Shown here: in pieces, positions 7,689 through 17,150 of the stretch | How positions within the stretch are numbered: position 1 is the stretch's first letter | Layout of the letters: each line of letters begins with the position of its first letter | DNA from: an uncultured Erythrobacter sp. | GTDB lineage: Bacteria > Pseudomonadota > Alphaproteobacteria > Sphingomonadales > Sphingomonadaceae | Length of the DNA stretch: 64,000 nucleotides | Direction: 5' to 3' | Assembly (NCBI GenBank): GCA_947499505.1 | Contig: CANMOQ010000001.1 | Coordinates: forward strand, 788,037-852,036 | Made by a program: the position numbers and the translations under genes | The notes under the pieces: model-generated | What the model saw: only the letters and a program-made list of their open reading frames with translations | What the model was told of the DNA's origin: nothing | The model's database searches: none

Positions 7689-9390
7689 GAGTTTCCTTCG
7701 CCGCGCCGGGATGAGTGAGCGCGCCTTTGCTGGCTGGGCCGACATTCTGAGCATAACGCCACAGCGCGCCTGCCTGATAATCATTGCTGCGCGGCTGCCA
7801 GGCCTTGCGCCGTTCGGCCAGCACGTCTTCGCTGACATTGAGATCAATCGTGCCCGCCTCCGCATCAATGGCAATCTCGTCACCATCTTCGACGAGTGCG
7901 ATAGGTCCGCAATCCGCCGCCTCTGGCCCGACATGGCCGATGCAGAAGCCCCGTGTTGCGCCAGAGAAACGACCATCGGTGATGAGCGCGACTTTCTCGC
8001 CCATTCCCTGCCCGTAAAGCGCAGCCGTAGTGGACAGCATTTCGCGCATTCCGGGACCGCCCTTTGGCCCTTCATAGCGGATGATGATCACGCTGCCCTC
8101 GGCAATGTCGCGCGCTTCCACCGCGGCGAAAGCGTCTTCTTCACAATCGAACACGCGGGCAGAGCCGGTAAATTGCAACCGCTCCATGCCCGCGACCTTC
8201 ACAATAGCGCCATCGGGAGCAAGTGAGCCTTTCAGGCCGACAACGCCGCCCGTGGGCGTGATGGGCTTGGCAACCTCGTAAAACACCTTCTGATCGGGGT
8301 TCCATGTCACTTCCTCGATGTTTTCGCCCAGGGTCTTGCCGGTCACGGTCATCGGATTGGGGTCGAGGAATCCGCCATCGAGCAGCGTTTTCATACCCAT
8401 GTAAACGCCCCCCGCCTCGTGCATGTCCTTGGCGACGTACTTCCCGCCGGGCTTCAGATCGGCAATGTACGGCGTGGATTTGAAGATCTCCGCGACATCG
8501 AACAGGTCGAATTCAATGCCCGCTTCGCTCGCCATTGCGGGCAGATGCAGCGCCGCATTGGTCGAACCACCAGTCGCCGCGACCACTCGGGCCGCGTTCT
8601 CGAACGCTTCACGCGTGCAAATATCGCGAGGTCGCAGGTTGAGCTCCAACAGGTTCATCACCTGCACGCCCGCAGCCCGCGCAATCTCTTCGCGTGATTT
8701 GTACGGAGCAGGTGTCATATTGCTGTTTGGCAGGGACAATCCGATTGCCTCGCCCACGCAGGCCATGGTGTTGGCCGTGAATTGCCCGCCGCATGCGCCG
8801 TGGCCCGGACAGGCGACCTTTTCGAGCGCGATCAGCTCTTGCAAAGGACAATTGCCCGCTGCGTGCTGACCCACCGCCTCAAACACGTCGACCACAGTCA
8901 CGTCTTTATCGTTGAAAGTGCCGGGCAGAATTGAACCGCCATAGACAAAGATGCTCGGCACATTGAGGCGCAGCATCGACATCATCATGCCGGGCAGGCT
9001 CTTGTCACAACCAGCGAAGCCAACCAGCGCATCATAGCAATGCCCGCGGACGGAAACCTCGACCGAATCTGCGATGATTTCGCGGCTGATGAGCGAGCTT
9101 TTCATACCCTGATGGCCCATCGCAATGCCATCGGTGACGGTGATCGTGTTGAAGCGGCGCGGCGTTCCACCATTTTCGATCACACCCTCGCGGCAGATAT
9201 TCGCCTGCGGATCGAGCGTGGTGTTGCACGGCGCGCTGTCATTACCGGCGCTCGCAATCGCCACGAATGGTCGCGCGATCTCTTCTTCGCTCATCCCCAT
9301 CGCATAGTAATAGGAACGGTGCGGGGCACGCTCTGGCCCGACCGAGACATGACGACTGGGAAGTTTCGTTTTATCGAAGCGCGAAGACAT
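7669..9390 (-). CDS. ilvD: Dihydroxy-acid dehydratase
   Basis: A 573-residue iron-sulfur dehydratase converting 2,3-dihydroxy-isovalerate and -methylvalerate to 2-oxoacids in valine, leucine and isoleucine synthesis. Conserved blocks are visible in order: [63 protein letters not shown] and [21 protein letters not shown]. The three cysteines of the cluster-binding pattern are present. The ATG at 9390 gives the usual [14 protein letters not shown]-type start. It is the first gene of the reverse-strand run with the lipoprotein and nnr. Confidence 0.96.
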   Translation of the reverse strand: MSSRFDKTKLPSRHVSVGPERAPHRSYYYAMGMSEEEIARPFVAIASAGNDSAPCNTTLDPQANICREGVIENGGTPRRFNTITVTDGIAMGHQGMKSSLISREIIADSVEVSVRGHCYDALVGFAGCDKSLPGMMMSMLRLNVPSIFVYGGSILPGTFNDKDVTVVDVFEAVGQHAAGNCPLQELIALEKVACPGHGACGGQFTANTMACVGEAIGLSLPNSNMTPAPYKSREEIARAAGVQVMNLLELNLRPRDICTREAFENAARVVAATGGSTNAALHLPAMASEAGIEFDLFDVAEIFKSTPYIADLKPGGKYVAKDMHEAGGVYMGMKTLLDGGFLDPNPMTVTGKTLGENIEEVTWNPDQKVFYEVAKPITPTGGVVGLKGSLAPDGAIVKVAGMERLQFTGSARVFDCEEDAFAAVEARDIAEGSVIIIRYEGPKGGPGMREMLSTTAALYGQGMGEKVALITDGRFSGATRGFCIGHVGPEAADCGPIALVEDGDEIAIDAEAGTIDLNVSEDVLAERRKAWQPRSNDYQAGALWRYAQNVGPASKGALTHPGAAKETHVFADI

Positions 9391-9431
9391 AATATTTCTC
9401 AAATTGAAGCTCTGGTGAAGCTCCACTGCCG

Positions 9432-10166
9432 TTAGTCGAGCGCGAGTGCAACCCTTCCGCACACATCTGCGATCATTGCCGCCCAGCGTGATTGCTCCAC
9501 GCGGGTCGCGATCAGGTCTTGGCGCACCTCGATTGCGCAATAATAGCGCCCATGCGCCTCGGCGTGGCGGTTCATCGTCGCGTTGAGCTCTCGCCCGGAA
9601 TAAGGTTCGTTATCGCCAACGTTCAATCCCTGCTCGGCGAACAGGCGGATCGCATGGCGCGCCGCGCGGTCATCCTGATTGTACAGCAACGCGATCTCCC
9701 ACGGGCGGTCCTCGCTGCGCGATTCCAGCTGCGGCGTGAAACTGTGCAGCGAAATGATCAGCTTGGGTGCGGCCTCGTCGAGCCATGTACCGAGCGCGGC
9801 GTGATAGGGCCTGTGAAACCGGTTGAGCCGCCCCTCCATCTCGGCGCCAATATTGCCTGGGATCAGGTGACCATCGCTTTCGGTCGGCACGACGCCGGGA
9901 TGGTCTTCTTCGCGGTGCAGATCGGTGACGAGGCGGCTAACGGTGGCAAGATGAGCGGCGATGCCGTGCTCGCGGGCCATGCGAACGGCCACACCGTGCA
10001 CCCCGATGTCGATGGCGATGTGCTTTTCCAGCAGGGCATCAGGAATACCGAGCGGCACGTCCTCTGGCACGAAATTGGAGGCGTGATCGGCAACGCAGAC
10101 GATCCCGCCGCGCGTCGGCTCGCCCATTTGTCGGAAGGGATTCTCGTCAATCATGGGAGAGATCAT
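9432..10166 (-). CDS. N-formylglutamate amidohydrolase family protein
   Basis: A 244-residue protein of the N-formylglutamate amidohydrolase fold (zinc peptidase-like). It shows [12 protein letters not shown], a metal-site block typical of the family, then [18 protein letters not shown] and ISLHSFTP, followed by [10 protein letters not shown]. The family hydrolyses N-formyl-L-glutamate in histidine breakdown, but no hut genes are nearby, so the true substrate is open. The ATG at 10166 was preferred because it overlaps the ispE stop (ATGA). Confidence 0.88.
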   Translation of the reverse strand: MISPMIDENPFRQMGEPTRGGIVCVADHASNFVPEDVPLGIPDALLEKHIAIDIGVHGVAVRMAREHGIAAHLATVSRLVTDLHREEDHPGVVPTESDGHLIPGNIGAEMEGRLNRFHRPYHAALGTWLDEAAPKLIISLHSFTPQLESRSEDRPWEIALLYNQDDRAARHAIRLFAEQGLNVGDNEPYSGRELNATMNRHAEAHGRYYCAIEVRQDLIATRVEQSRWAAMIADVCGRVALALD

Positions 10167-10969
10167 CGCAGCTTGCCCGCCAATTGCCACCAATCCGGGT
10201 GGTTTCGTGTGATTGCCGCTTGCGCCGCATCGCGCGCGGCCTCGTTATCGTAGAGAGCAAAACACGTCGCGCCAGAGCCGGACATGCGGGTGAGCCAAGC
10301 GTCTGTGGTCTCCAGCGCGTCCAGGACAGCGCCGATGGTTGAGCAAATGCTGACCGCTGGCTGGGTCAGGTCATTGCGGCCAGCCAGCGCGATTTCGCGA
10401 GCTGTTCCTGCGGGCAAGGCGCCACGATCGGCCCCGTCCCACGCTTGGAACACCGGGCCGGTTGAAAGGGGCACCCGCGGATTGACGAGCAAGACGGGCG
10501 TTCCAGTCAGATCGCTATCGATTGGTTCGAGCTGCGTGCCAGTGCCCCGGCCCACTACTGTCTCACTGCGCACGCAGCATGGTACATCTGCGCCAAGCTT
10601 TGCGGCGCGCTGCATCCAATCATCCGGAAGGCCATGCGTTTGCTCAACAATGCGGAACAGCGCGCCCGCATCGGCCGAACCGCCGCCCAGGCCAGCAGCG
10701 ACGGGGAGGTTCTTCTCCAGCGTGACCGCAAGGCCCGCTGCGCGCGGGAGCAAGCCAAGAGCCTTCGCCACGAGGTTATCCATCGGATTGTCGATCCCGC
10801 CCGCAAATTCGCCGAGTGTTTGGACGCTGTCCTGCTCGGCAGCGCGCGCCGTTAGCGCGTCGCCCCCGTCAACAAAGGCGAACAGCGTCTCAAGCTCGTG
10901 ATAGCCATCGTCTCTGCGCCTGCGGACGTGCAACGCGAGATTGATCTTGGCGTAGGCGGTTTGTTTCAC
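10163..10969 (-). CDS. ispE: 4-diphosphocytidyl-2-C-methyl-D-erythritol kinase
   Basis: A 268-residue GHMP kinase of the non-mevalonate isoprenoid pathway, phosphorylating CDP-methylerythritol. AYAKINLALHV at the start carries the conserved Lys/Asn, the ATP loop reads PVAAGLGGGSADAGA, and the C-terminal GHMP block is MSGSGATCFALY. The start is GTG at 10969, one base after the TGA of the small membrane protein gene upstream. It is coupled by ATGA to the amidohydrolase gene downstream. Confidence 0.95.
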   Translation of the reverse strand: MKQTAYAKINLALHVRRRRDDGYHELETLFAFVDGGDALTARAAEQDSVQTLGEFAGGIDNPMDNLVAKALGLLPRAAGLAVTLEKNLPVAAGLGGGSADAGALFRIVEQTHGLPDDWMQRAAKLGADVPCCVRSETVVGRGTGTQLEPIDSDLTGTPVLLVNPRVPLSTGPVFQAWDGADRGALPAGTAREIALAGRNDLTQPAVSICSTIGAVLDALETTDAWLTRMSGSGATCFALYDNEAARDAAQAAITRNHPDWWQLAGKLR

Positions 10970-10970
10970 A

Positions 10971-11189
10971 TCAATCGCCGCTATTCATTAATCGACCAGC
11001 CCAGAACTCACGCTCCGCAAGCCAACGAACAATTGCTGCAATCCCGATGATATAGCCAACTAAGAGGACGGCACGATCAAGGTCAGTCAAAACCGCTTTG
11101 ACAAGTTCATTGGCGTATCCCGCAAAAGCCATTCCTACCAAAAATACTGCTAAGCGAGTGAACGTCCGAAGTGCGGGTAGAAACTGCAT
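10971..11189 (-). CDS. Small inner-membrane protein of unknown function
   Basis: A 72-residue protein with two likely membrane helices (LAVFLVGMAFAGYANELV and LVGYIIGIAAIVRWLA), basic at the start and ending near EREFWAGRLMNSGD. No family is recognised. The ATG at 11189 sits 13 bases after the ETF-QO stop, and its stop lies 1 base before the ispE start, so it is probably cotranscribed with both. Its base use is a little poorer in G+C than its neighbours. Confidence 0.6.
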   Translation of the reverse strand: MQFLPALRTFTRLAVFLVGMAFAGYANELVKAVLTDLDRAVLLVGYIIGIAAIVRWLAEREFWAGRLMNSGD

Positions 11190-11202
11190 AGATGTGAAAC
11201 TA

Positions 11203-12849
11203 TCACATATTCGGATAGTTCGGACCGCCGCCACCTTCGGGCGTCACCCAGTTGATGTTCTGGTTCGGGTCCTTGATATCGCAGGTCTTGCAGTGGACGC
11301 AGTTTTGCGAGTTGATCTGGAATTTGGGCTCTTTGCCCTCTTCCTCGATCCACTCATAGACGCCCGCCGGGCAGTACCGGTTTGAAGGGCCGCCGAAGAC
11401 GTCAAATTCGCTTGCCTTTTGCAGGTCCGCATCACCCAATTGCAGGTGCACCGGTTGGTCCTCCGCGTGGTTGGTGAAGCTGAAAGCGACATTGGTCAGA
11501 CGGTCAAAACTGATCACCCCATCCGGCTTCGGATAGTCGATCTTCGGATAAAGATCCGCGCGCCCGGTCATGGTGTAATCGGCATGGTGCTTCATGCTGA
11601 TCGGCAGACCAATCTTGAGGGTGCGCATCCACATGTCGATCCCGCCCAGAATAGTGCCGAGATCATCGCCATATTTGGCCACGGCAGGCTCCGCGTTCTG
11701 AACCTTCTTGAGCTCATCCGCGATCCAGCTGGAGCGGACCGCGGGTTCATAACCCTGAAGCTCTGGCTGGCTCTCGTGGCCCTCGATCTCTGCGGCGATT
11801 GCTTCGGCGCACAGCATCCCGCTTTTCATGGCGGTGTGGCTGCCCTTGATCCGGGGCACGTTTACGAAACCGGCTGCACAGCCGATCAGCGCGCCGCCGG
11901 GGAAAGCGAGCTTTGGCACAGATTGCCAACCACCTTCGTTGATGACGCGCGCACCGTAGGCAACGCGGCTACCGCCTTCGAGGATCGCTTTGATCTCCGG
12001 GTGCGTCTTCCAACGCTGGAATTCCTGATAGGGCGAAACCCATGGGTTTTTGTAATCCAGCGCGGTGACAAAGCCGATCGCGACCTGATTGTTCGCCTGG
12101 TGGTAGAAGAAACCGCCGCCCCATGTGCCGCTTTCGTTAAGCGGCCAGCCCTGGGTGTGGATGACGCGGCCCGGCACGTGCTTGCCCGGTTCGATGTCCC
12201 ACAATTCCTTGATACCAAGGCCGTAAACCTGCGGCTCGCAATTGGCCTCAAGGTCGTATTTCGCTTTGATCAGTTTGGTCAGCGACCCGCGAGCGCCCTC
12301 TGCAAACAGGGTGTATTTCGCGTGAATTTCCATGCCAGGCTGATAATCGGGTTTTTGCGAGCCGTCCTCGGCAATGCCCATGTCCTGCGTGATGACGCCG
12401 GTCACTTTTCCATCATCGTCAAAGATCGGCGCGGATGCGGGGAAGCCGGGGAAGACCATTACGCCAAGCGCCTCGGCTTGCTCGCCCAGCCAGCGGGTCA
12501 TATTGCCCAGCGACCCGGTGTAGCAGCCGTGATTGCTCATCAGCGGCGGCATCAGCAGATGCGGGATCGATGTCTTGCCATTCTTTGACAGGACCCAGTG
12601 CCAGTTATCGGTCACCGGAGTTTGCGCCATGGGGCAATCCATATCGCGCCATTCCGGGAACAGCTCCGTCAGAGCCTTTGGATCAACCACTGCGCCAGAC
12701 AGAATATGCGCGCCGATTTCGGAGCCTTTTTCAAGGACAACGACCTCAAGCTCTTCATTGATCTGCTTCAGCCGGATTGCCGCAGAAAGGCCCGCTGGCC
12801 CGCCGCCGACAATAACGACGTCGCATGGCATTGATTCCCGTTCGCTCAT
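11203..12849 (-). CDS. Electron transfer flavoprotein-ubiquinone oxidoreductase
   Basis: A 548-residue membrane-associated FAD and iron-sulfur enzyme passing electrons from ETF (fatty acid and amino acid oxidation) to ubiquinone. The FAD-binding start is VVIVGGGPAGLSAAI (11-25) with EKGSEIGAHILSGAV next. GYEPAVRSSWIADEL and the C-terminal ferredoxin motif QNCVHCKTCDIKDPNQNINW with the 4Fe-4S cysteines complete the family pattern. The ATG at 12849 was chosen over a longer frame because it gives the usual N-terminus. Confidence 0.95.
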   Translation of the reverse strand: MSERESMPCDVVIVGGGPAGLSAAIRLKQINEELEVVVLEKGSEIGAHILSGAVVDPKALTELFPEWRDMDCPMAQTPVTDNWHWVLSKNGKTSIPHLLMPPLMSNHGCYTGSLGNMTRWLGEQAEALGVMVFPGFPASAPIFDDDGKVTGVITQDMGIAEDGSQKPDYQPGMEIHAKYTLFAEGARGSLTKLIKAKYDLEANCEPQVYGLGIKELWDIEPGKHVPGRVIHTQGWPLNESGTWGGGFFYHQANNQVAIGFVTALDYKNPWVSPYQEFQRWKTHPEIKAILEGGSRVAYGARVINEGGWQSVPKLAFPGGALIGCAAGFVNVPRIKGSHTAMKSGMLCAEAIAAEIEGHESQPELQGYEPAVRSSWIADELKKVQNAEPAVAKYGDDLGTILGGIDMWMRTLKIGLPISMKHHADYTMTGRADLYPKIDYPKPDGVISFDRLTNVAFSFTNHAEDQPVHLQLGDADLQKASEFDVFGGPSNRYCPAGVYEWIEEEGKEPKFQINSQNCVHCKTCDIKDPNQNINWVTPEGGGGPNYPNM

Positions 12850-12940
12850 GAGCCTATTTGATCCCCGAATATTCCTAGAGTTTGCGTGCCTACCCACTTG
12901 CTAACTGGCACGGCTAAGGTCAAGACCTGCGATTAACAGT

Positions 12941-13750
12941 ATGACCGCTCCTGCCCCGCCTTTGTCCCGAGAATTTGTCGCTGCCCTTGATTGGTGGCGC
13001 GCGGCTGGCGTGGACATCGACTTTGTCGATGACGTTACGGATTGGCTTGCCAAACCCGAGGTTGAAGCTGCACCAGAAGGTAGTTCTGAGGCGAAGAGAC
13101 CGCAGAAATCTGATGGGACTTCGCCAAAAACTGACGCGGGCGATCTGCAAAAAACTCTTGGACCAAAAGGTGATTTGCTGGATGAAGACGCGCCCAGTGA
13201 CCTCGCAGCGTTCCAGGAATGGTGGCTGAATGCGCCCGGTCTCGATCCAATTGGGCCGCGTGGCCGCGTGCCGCCGCGCGGGGAAATGGGCGCGAAGCTG
13301 ATGGTGCTGGTGCTCGCGCCAGAGGACGGCGACAAAGAACAATTGCTGTCCGGGCCTCAGGGGCGCTTGCTCGCCAATATGCTGGCGGCGATGGGTTTCG
13401 CGGCGCAGGAGGTCTATTACGCCTCAGCCCTTACCCGGCCTACGCCGATGGCTGACACCGCCGCAATTGCGCATGAGGGAATGGCAGAGGTCTTGGCCCT
13501 CCACATCAAACTGGCCGCGCCGGAACAGGTTTTGGCGCTCGGCTCCAACATCCCACCGCTTTTGGGCCACGCAGCGGCGCAAGACGCACCGCGTTCAGAA
13601 AAAAATAACCACACATCTGCATCAGATAATAACCCTAGCGAGCCATTAACTAAGCTCCTTGTTAGCGAAAGTCTGGAAAGTCTCATGGCAAGCCCCAGGC
13701 TGAAAGCGCGTTTTTGGCGGAGATGGATTGAATGGTCGGCAAATCGGTGA
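12941..13750 (+). CDS. Uracil-DNA glycosylase-like protein
   Basis: A 269-residue protein with a variable, charged N-terminal 80 residues followed by a UDG-superfamily-like domain. VLAPEDGDKEQLLSGPQGRL stands where family 4/5 enzymes have a GEAPG...G-GRAG pattern, YYASALTRPTP where they have the N-K/CRPP strand, ALGSNIPPLLG the A-G block, and SLESLMASPRLKARFWRRW replaces the HP(S) loop. The catalytic-type residues of known UDGs are therefore not conserved, so activity is doubtful. The stop overlaps the start of the lytic transglycosylase (TGATG). Confidence 0.65.
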   Translation: MTAPAPPLSREFVAALDWWRAAGVDIDFVDDVTDWLAKPEVEAAPEGSSEAKRPQKSDGTSPKTDAGDLQKTLGPKGDLLDEDAPSDLAAFQEWWLNAPGLDPIGPRGRVPPRGEMGAKLMVLVLAPEDGDKEQLLSGPQGRLLANMLAAMGFAAQEVYYASALTRPTPMADTAAIAHEGMAEVLALHIKLAAPEQVLALGSNIPPLLGHAAAQDAPRSEKNNHTSASDNNPSEPLTKLLVSESLESLMASPRLKARFWRRWIEWSANR

Positions 13751-15516
13751 TGGCGAAAAACCTTAGGCCAGCAATATTGGCCGCTTCTATCGCCACCGCA
13801 CTTGCCATGCCGAGCGCCGCGTTGGCGCAAGCGGGCAGCATGGTTGCACATTACGATGCGAGCTTGAACGGGCGCAGCGCATCTGTGCCCACAGTCCTGT
13901 CGGCCAATGAAAGCGCTTATTATTCCGATCTGTTCCGCGCGATTGATGCGCAGCAATGGGACCGTGTCGAAAGCATGCTGGCTCAGCGTCAGGGCGGATT
14001 GCTGCACCAAATTGCCCGCGCAGAATATTACACACACGCAAAGAGCCCCAAGATCGAAGCGGAGCGGATTGCGCGCTGGTTCGACGATGGCGTGCACTTG
14101 CCGCAAGCCGCCCAACTGAGCCGAATGGGCGCAAAGCGCGGCGTCGAAAACCTGCCGTATCTGCCTCAGGCTCAGCGGTTTAGTCGGCAACCTTACGCAT
14201 CAAAGCGGATCCGTCCGCGCCCGGTGAACGATGGCACAATGCCATCCACCACCAAGTCGGCGATCCTGGACCGCATTAAGAACGACGATCCGGCAGGCGC
14301 GCACAGCCTGTTGATCGAGATCGACCCGCAGCTCAGCTCTGCCGCGAGGGCGGAATGGCGTCAGAAAGTCGCTTGGAGCTACTACATCGAGAATGACGAC
14401 GCCTCGGCTCAGGCCTTGGCAGAAACTGTCTCGGAAGGTTCAGGCGATTGGGTCGCTGAGGGTGAATGGGTCGCAGGACTTGCCGCATGGCGTCAGGGGT
14501 ATTGCGCGCTTGCCGGTGAAAGCTTTGCCCGTGCTGCTGATCGATCCAGCAATGTCGAGCTGACCGCTGCGGCGCATTACTGGGCGCACCGCTCACTCAT
14601 CCGCTGCCGCGAACCTGGTCAGGCGCAGCGCCACCTCAGCGCCGCTGCGCGCTATGACGAGACGCTTTATGGCCTGCTAGCGGGCGAGCAATTGGGCGTG
14701 GAAGTGCCCGACAGCGCTAAGCCTGCACCTTTCACCAAGGATGATTGGAGCGTTCTGGAACGCAGCGCCAATGCGCGCATCGCGGCGGCTCTCAACGAGA
14801 TTGGCCGTCCGGTGCTGGCCGATGAAGTGCTGCGCCATCAGGCGCGGATCGGCAATCCTAACGAATTTCCTGTGCTGGCGCGCTTTGCCCGCGAGCTTGG
14901 CATGCCATCCACGCAGCTGTTTATGGCGCACAACGCCCCGCGCGGCATGCGTTCTGACCCCTCGCTGCGCTATCCCGTGGCGCGCTGGCAACCGGCAACA
15001 GGTTGGACGGTTGATCCCGCCCTCGCCTTTGCTCACGCTTTGCAGGAATCGAACTTCCGCGCTGGCGCGGTTAGCCCAGCCAATGCGCGCGGTCTGATGC
15101 AGATTATGCCGGGCACAGCGCGCGATCACAATCGCCGTCTGAACCTAGGCGCCAGCTATGCCGACCTCAACAATCCAGAGGTGAACTTGGCCTACGGTCA
15201 GCGCCATCTGGAGATGCTGCGCGACAGCTATGCAACCGAGGGCAAACTGCCCAAGATCATGGCTGCCTATAACGCGGGGCTTACCCCAATCAGCCGCTGG
15301 AACAGCGAAGTGCGCGATTACAACGATCCGCTGCTCTACATGGAATCGATCCCTTATTGGGAGACGCGAGGCTATGTCGCGATCGTAATGCGCAATTATT
15401 GGATGTATGAGCGGGCCGCAGGCGTTTCTTCGCCGAGCCGCCGCGCTCTTGCCGAAGGGCGCTGGCCAGAGTTTCCGCAAATGTCTATGGGGCGCTCTGC
15501 ACGTTTGGAAAGGTAA
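13750..15516 (+). CDS. Lytic transglycosylase (SLT domain)
   Basis: A 588-residue periplasmic murein lytic transglycosylase. It has a signal peptide over residues 1-27 (cleavage near ALAQA), a long helical middle region like the superhelical part of Slt70, and a C-terminal SLT domain with HALQESNFRAGAVSPANARG (catalytic E433), LMQIMPGTA and IMAAYNAG. It would cleave the glycan of peptidoglycan to anhydro-muropeptides. The ATG at 13750 was chosen because of the TGATG overlap with the upstream gene; an in-frame ATG at 13732 would add 6 residues. Confidence 0.93.
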   Translation: MAKNLRPAILAASIATALAMPSAALAQAGSMVAHYDASLNGRSASVPTVLSANESAYYSDLFRAIDAQQWDRVESMLAQRQGGLLHQIARAEYYTHAKSPKIEAERIARWFDDGVHLPQAAQLSRMGAKRGVENLPYLPQAQRFSRQPYASKRIRPRPVNDGTMPSTTKSAILDRIKNDDPAGAHSLLIEIDPQLSSAARAEWRQKVAWSYYIENDDASAQALAETVSEGSGDWVAEGEWVAGLAAWRQGYCALAGESFARAADRSSNVELTAAAHYWAHRSLIRCREPGQAQRHLSAAARYDETLYGLLAGEQLGVEVPDSAKPAPFTKDDWSVLERSANARIAAALNEIGRPVLADEVLRHQARIGNPNEFPVLARFARELGMPSTQLFMAHNAPRGMRSDPSLRYPVARWQPATGWTVDPALAFAHALQESNFRAGAVSPANARGLMQIMPGTARDHNRRLNLGASYADLNNPEVNLAYGQRHLEMLRDSYATEGKLPKIMAAYNAGLTPISRWNSEVRDYNDPLLYMESIPYWETRGYVAIVMRNYWMYERAAGVSSPSRRALAEGRWPEFPQMSMGRSARLER

Positions 15517-15523
15517 GAGCGCG

Positions 15524-16054
15524 ATGGCCATTGATGAGGCGAAACCCTTCACCCCGATCAATATTGCCGTCCTGACCGTTTCCGACACGCGGACCCTAGA
15601 AACCGACACCTCCGGCGATATTCTTTCTGCGCGGATTGCTGCCAAAGGTCATTCACTGGCGGCGCGCGAGATTGTGAAAGACGATGCAGGCGCTCTGGTC
15701 GATCAATTCAATGCTTGGATTGATGACCCCACTATCGACGCCATTGTGAGCACCGGCGGCACAGGCCTGACCGGGCGCGATGTCACACCAGAGGCGCTGT
15801 CCCGGATCGAGAGCGCACGCGACATTCCCGGATTTGGCGAGTTGTTTCGGTGGCTTAGCTTCAAGACCATCGGCACCAGCACAGTCCAATCACGGGCTTG
15901 CGCGGTGGTCGCGCGCGGGACTTATATCTTTGCCCTGCCCGGTTCAAACGGTGCAGTAAAGGATGGCTGGGACGGGATCCTCAGCGAGCAATTGGACAAC
16001 CGCAATCGCCCCTGTAACTTCGTGGAACTGATGCCTCGGCTAACCGAGAAATAG
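15524..16054 (+). CDS. moaB: Molybdenum cofactor biosynthesis protein B
   Basis: A 176-residue MoCF/MogA-type protein that adenylates or binds molybdopterin. INIAVLTVSDTR at the start, then DAIVSTGGTGLTGRDVTPEA and FALPGSNGAVKDGWDGIL, are all family signatures. The ATG at 15524 lies 7 bases after the lytic transglycosylase stop, with AGGTAAGAG as a ribosome site overlapping that stop, so the two are cotranscribed despite no functional link. No other Mo-cofactor genes are in this window. Confidence 0.93.
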   Translation: MAIDEAKPFTPINIAVLTVSDTRTLETDTSGDILSARIAAKGHSLAAREIVKDDAGALVDQFNAWIDDPTIDAIVSTGGTGLTGRDVTPEALSRIESARDIPGFGELFRWLSFKTIGTSTVQSRACAVVARGTYIFALPGSNGAVKDGWDGILSEQLDNRNRPCNFVELMPRLTEK

Positions 16055-16068
16055 CGTCTCCGTGCCGC

Positions 16069-16533
16069 TCACTCGCTTGGATTAAGCGTGTGTGCGGTTC
16101 CTTCGAAATCCTTGAGCTCAGGCTTCTCCGGCTTATCGCCATAGCCCTTCACAACAGCGGCAAGCACTGGCTCTTTGGTGCCCGGCGTGCCTTTGGCTTT
16201 GCGCTCCATGCCGAGCACTTTTTCGCCAATATATTGGAACACTTGCGCAGCAACGCCTTGTTCTTCGGCCTTCTTGATGCGGACCTGAGCTTTCGGCGAG
16301 ACGATGTAGAACTCGTCCCCGCGAACCAACACCGCGCGGCCGCCTTCACTGGTGCTGACCACATCGCCAATTTCAAGGCGCGTGCCCTTGGCAGCGTATA
16401 GAGCCTTCGCATCGCGGGTGATCGAAACCTGCCCGTCTGTCTCCGAGATCATCCAGCCAGAATCGCTCGCAAATGCCGCGCTGCTCGAGAAGAGCGCTGC
16501 ACAAATGCACAGATGTTTCGACAGTTTGATCAT
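16069..16533 (-). CDS. Secreted FecR-domain-like protein of unknown function
   Basis: A 154-residue exported protein: signal peptide 1-23 (ALFSSSAAFASDS), then a FecR-like beta domain (QVSITRDAKALYAAKGTRLEIGDVVST, RAVLVRGDEFYIVSP). In FecR-type proteins such domains are periplasmic, but here there is no anti-sigma N-terminus. The C-terminal tail is low-complexity and charged (KGYGDKPEKPELKDFEG). The ATG at 16533 has GAGGTGAGG upstream. It converges on moaB. Its function is unknown. Confidence 0.7.
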   Translation of the reverse strand: MIKLSKHLCICAALFSSSAAFASDSGWMISETDGQVSITRDAKALYAAKGTRLEIGDVVSTSEGGRAVLVRGDEFYIVSPKAQVRIKKAEEQGVAAQVFQYIGEKVLGMERKAKGTPGTKEPVLAAVVKGYGDKPEKPELKDFEGTAHTLNPSE

Positions 16534-16550
16534 GGCCTCACCTCGGAATC

Positions 16551-16566
16551 CTTAGTTTAGACTAAG
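16551..16566. promoter_or_regulatory. Perfect inverted repeat upstream of the FecR-like gene
   Basis: CTTAGT-TTAG-ACTAAG, a 6-bp perfect inverted repeat around a 4-base centre, lies 18-33 bases upstream of the ATG at 16533, just ahead of its ribosome site. It could be an operator or a small leader hairpin. A role is inference only. Confidence 0.3.
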
Positions 16567-16601
16567 AGTTGAAGTTAGACCGGGGTCTTTCCCATCCGAT
16601 T

Positions 16602-16639
16602 AAACCGATTGCCTAAGAATACCTTGGGCATTTCGGTTA
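16602..16639 (-). terminator. Probable rho-independent terminator after the DUF1330 gene
   Basis: Imperfect hairpin with arms AACCGATTGCCTAAG and CTTGGGCATTTCGGTT, with T/A-rich sequence on both sides. On the reverse strand it lies about 60 bases past the DUF1330 stop and is followed by TTTAAT, so it may end the acyl-CoA ligase-rluE-DUF1330 transcript. Confidence 0.45.
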
Positions 16640-16700
16640 ATTTTCCCCTTTCTGATCCGATTTTGAGGCATCCCTAAAACCGGTGTCTGGCCACGGGCAA

Positions 16701-17138
16701 TCACCCAAACACATCCCCACCCTCACCCGGTTTAAACCGCATTAGGCGACTGTCGATCAGGGCTGCGCTGCGGTTCACAACCGCCAGTTGATACTCAGGG
16801 TCTTTGATCATTTCGAAGAATGCCCCGCTGTTTGGGTACTGCGCGACAAAGCCATCATGCCACACCTTGTCATCCGGCTCTGGCCCCGTAACCATGGTCT
16901 GAAATTCCCCGCGCCATACAATCGACCCGCCAACCCGGCGAAAGATTGGGCCACTAGTCGCGCCATATTCTTCATAGGCGCGCCTACCGGTCCAGCCATT
17001 GCCGTGATGCTCATGCCCCTCGGGGTACTCGGCCATCTCGCAGTAACGGAGGAGGTTGAGCATATGGATCGGCTCATCTCGCGGTAGGTCCTTAAAGGCC
17101 TGAAAGTTGCTCGGGCTAGGATCGATATAGCGTGTCAT
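16701..17138 (-). CDS. DUF1330 domain-containing protein
   Basis: A 145-residue small ferredoxin-like-fold protein of the DUF1330 group. MLNLLRY near the start, RVGGSIVWRGEFQ in the middle, and WHDGFVAQYPNSGAFFEMIKDPEYQ are characteristic. The biochemical role of the family is unclear. The ATG at 17138 is favoured: an AAGGAG site that overlaps the upstream TAA lies 8 bases away; a TTG one codon earlier is possible. It is the last gene of the operon with the acyl-CoA synthetase and pseudouridine synthase. Confidence 0.82.
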   Translation of the reverse strand: MTRYIDPSPSNFQAFKDLPRDEPIHMLNLLRYCEMAEYPEGHEHHGNGWTGRRAYEEYGATSGPIFRRVGGSIVWRGEFQTMVTGPEPDDKVWHDGFVAQYPNSGAFFEMIKDPEYQLAVVNRSAALIDSRLMRFKPGEGGDVFG

Positions 17139-17150
17139 CAACTTGGCTCC

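Noticed and set aside
11419-12588. Long open frame on the plus strand opposite the ETF-QO gene
   Set aside because: It lies fully antisense to a well-conserved enzyme and its translation has no recognisable motif; long antisense frames are common in GC-rich genes.
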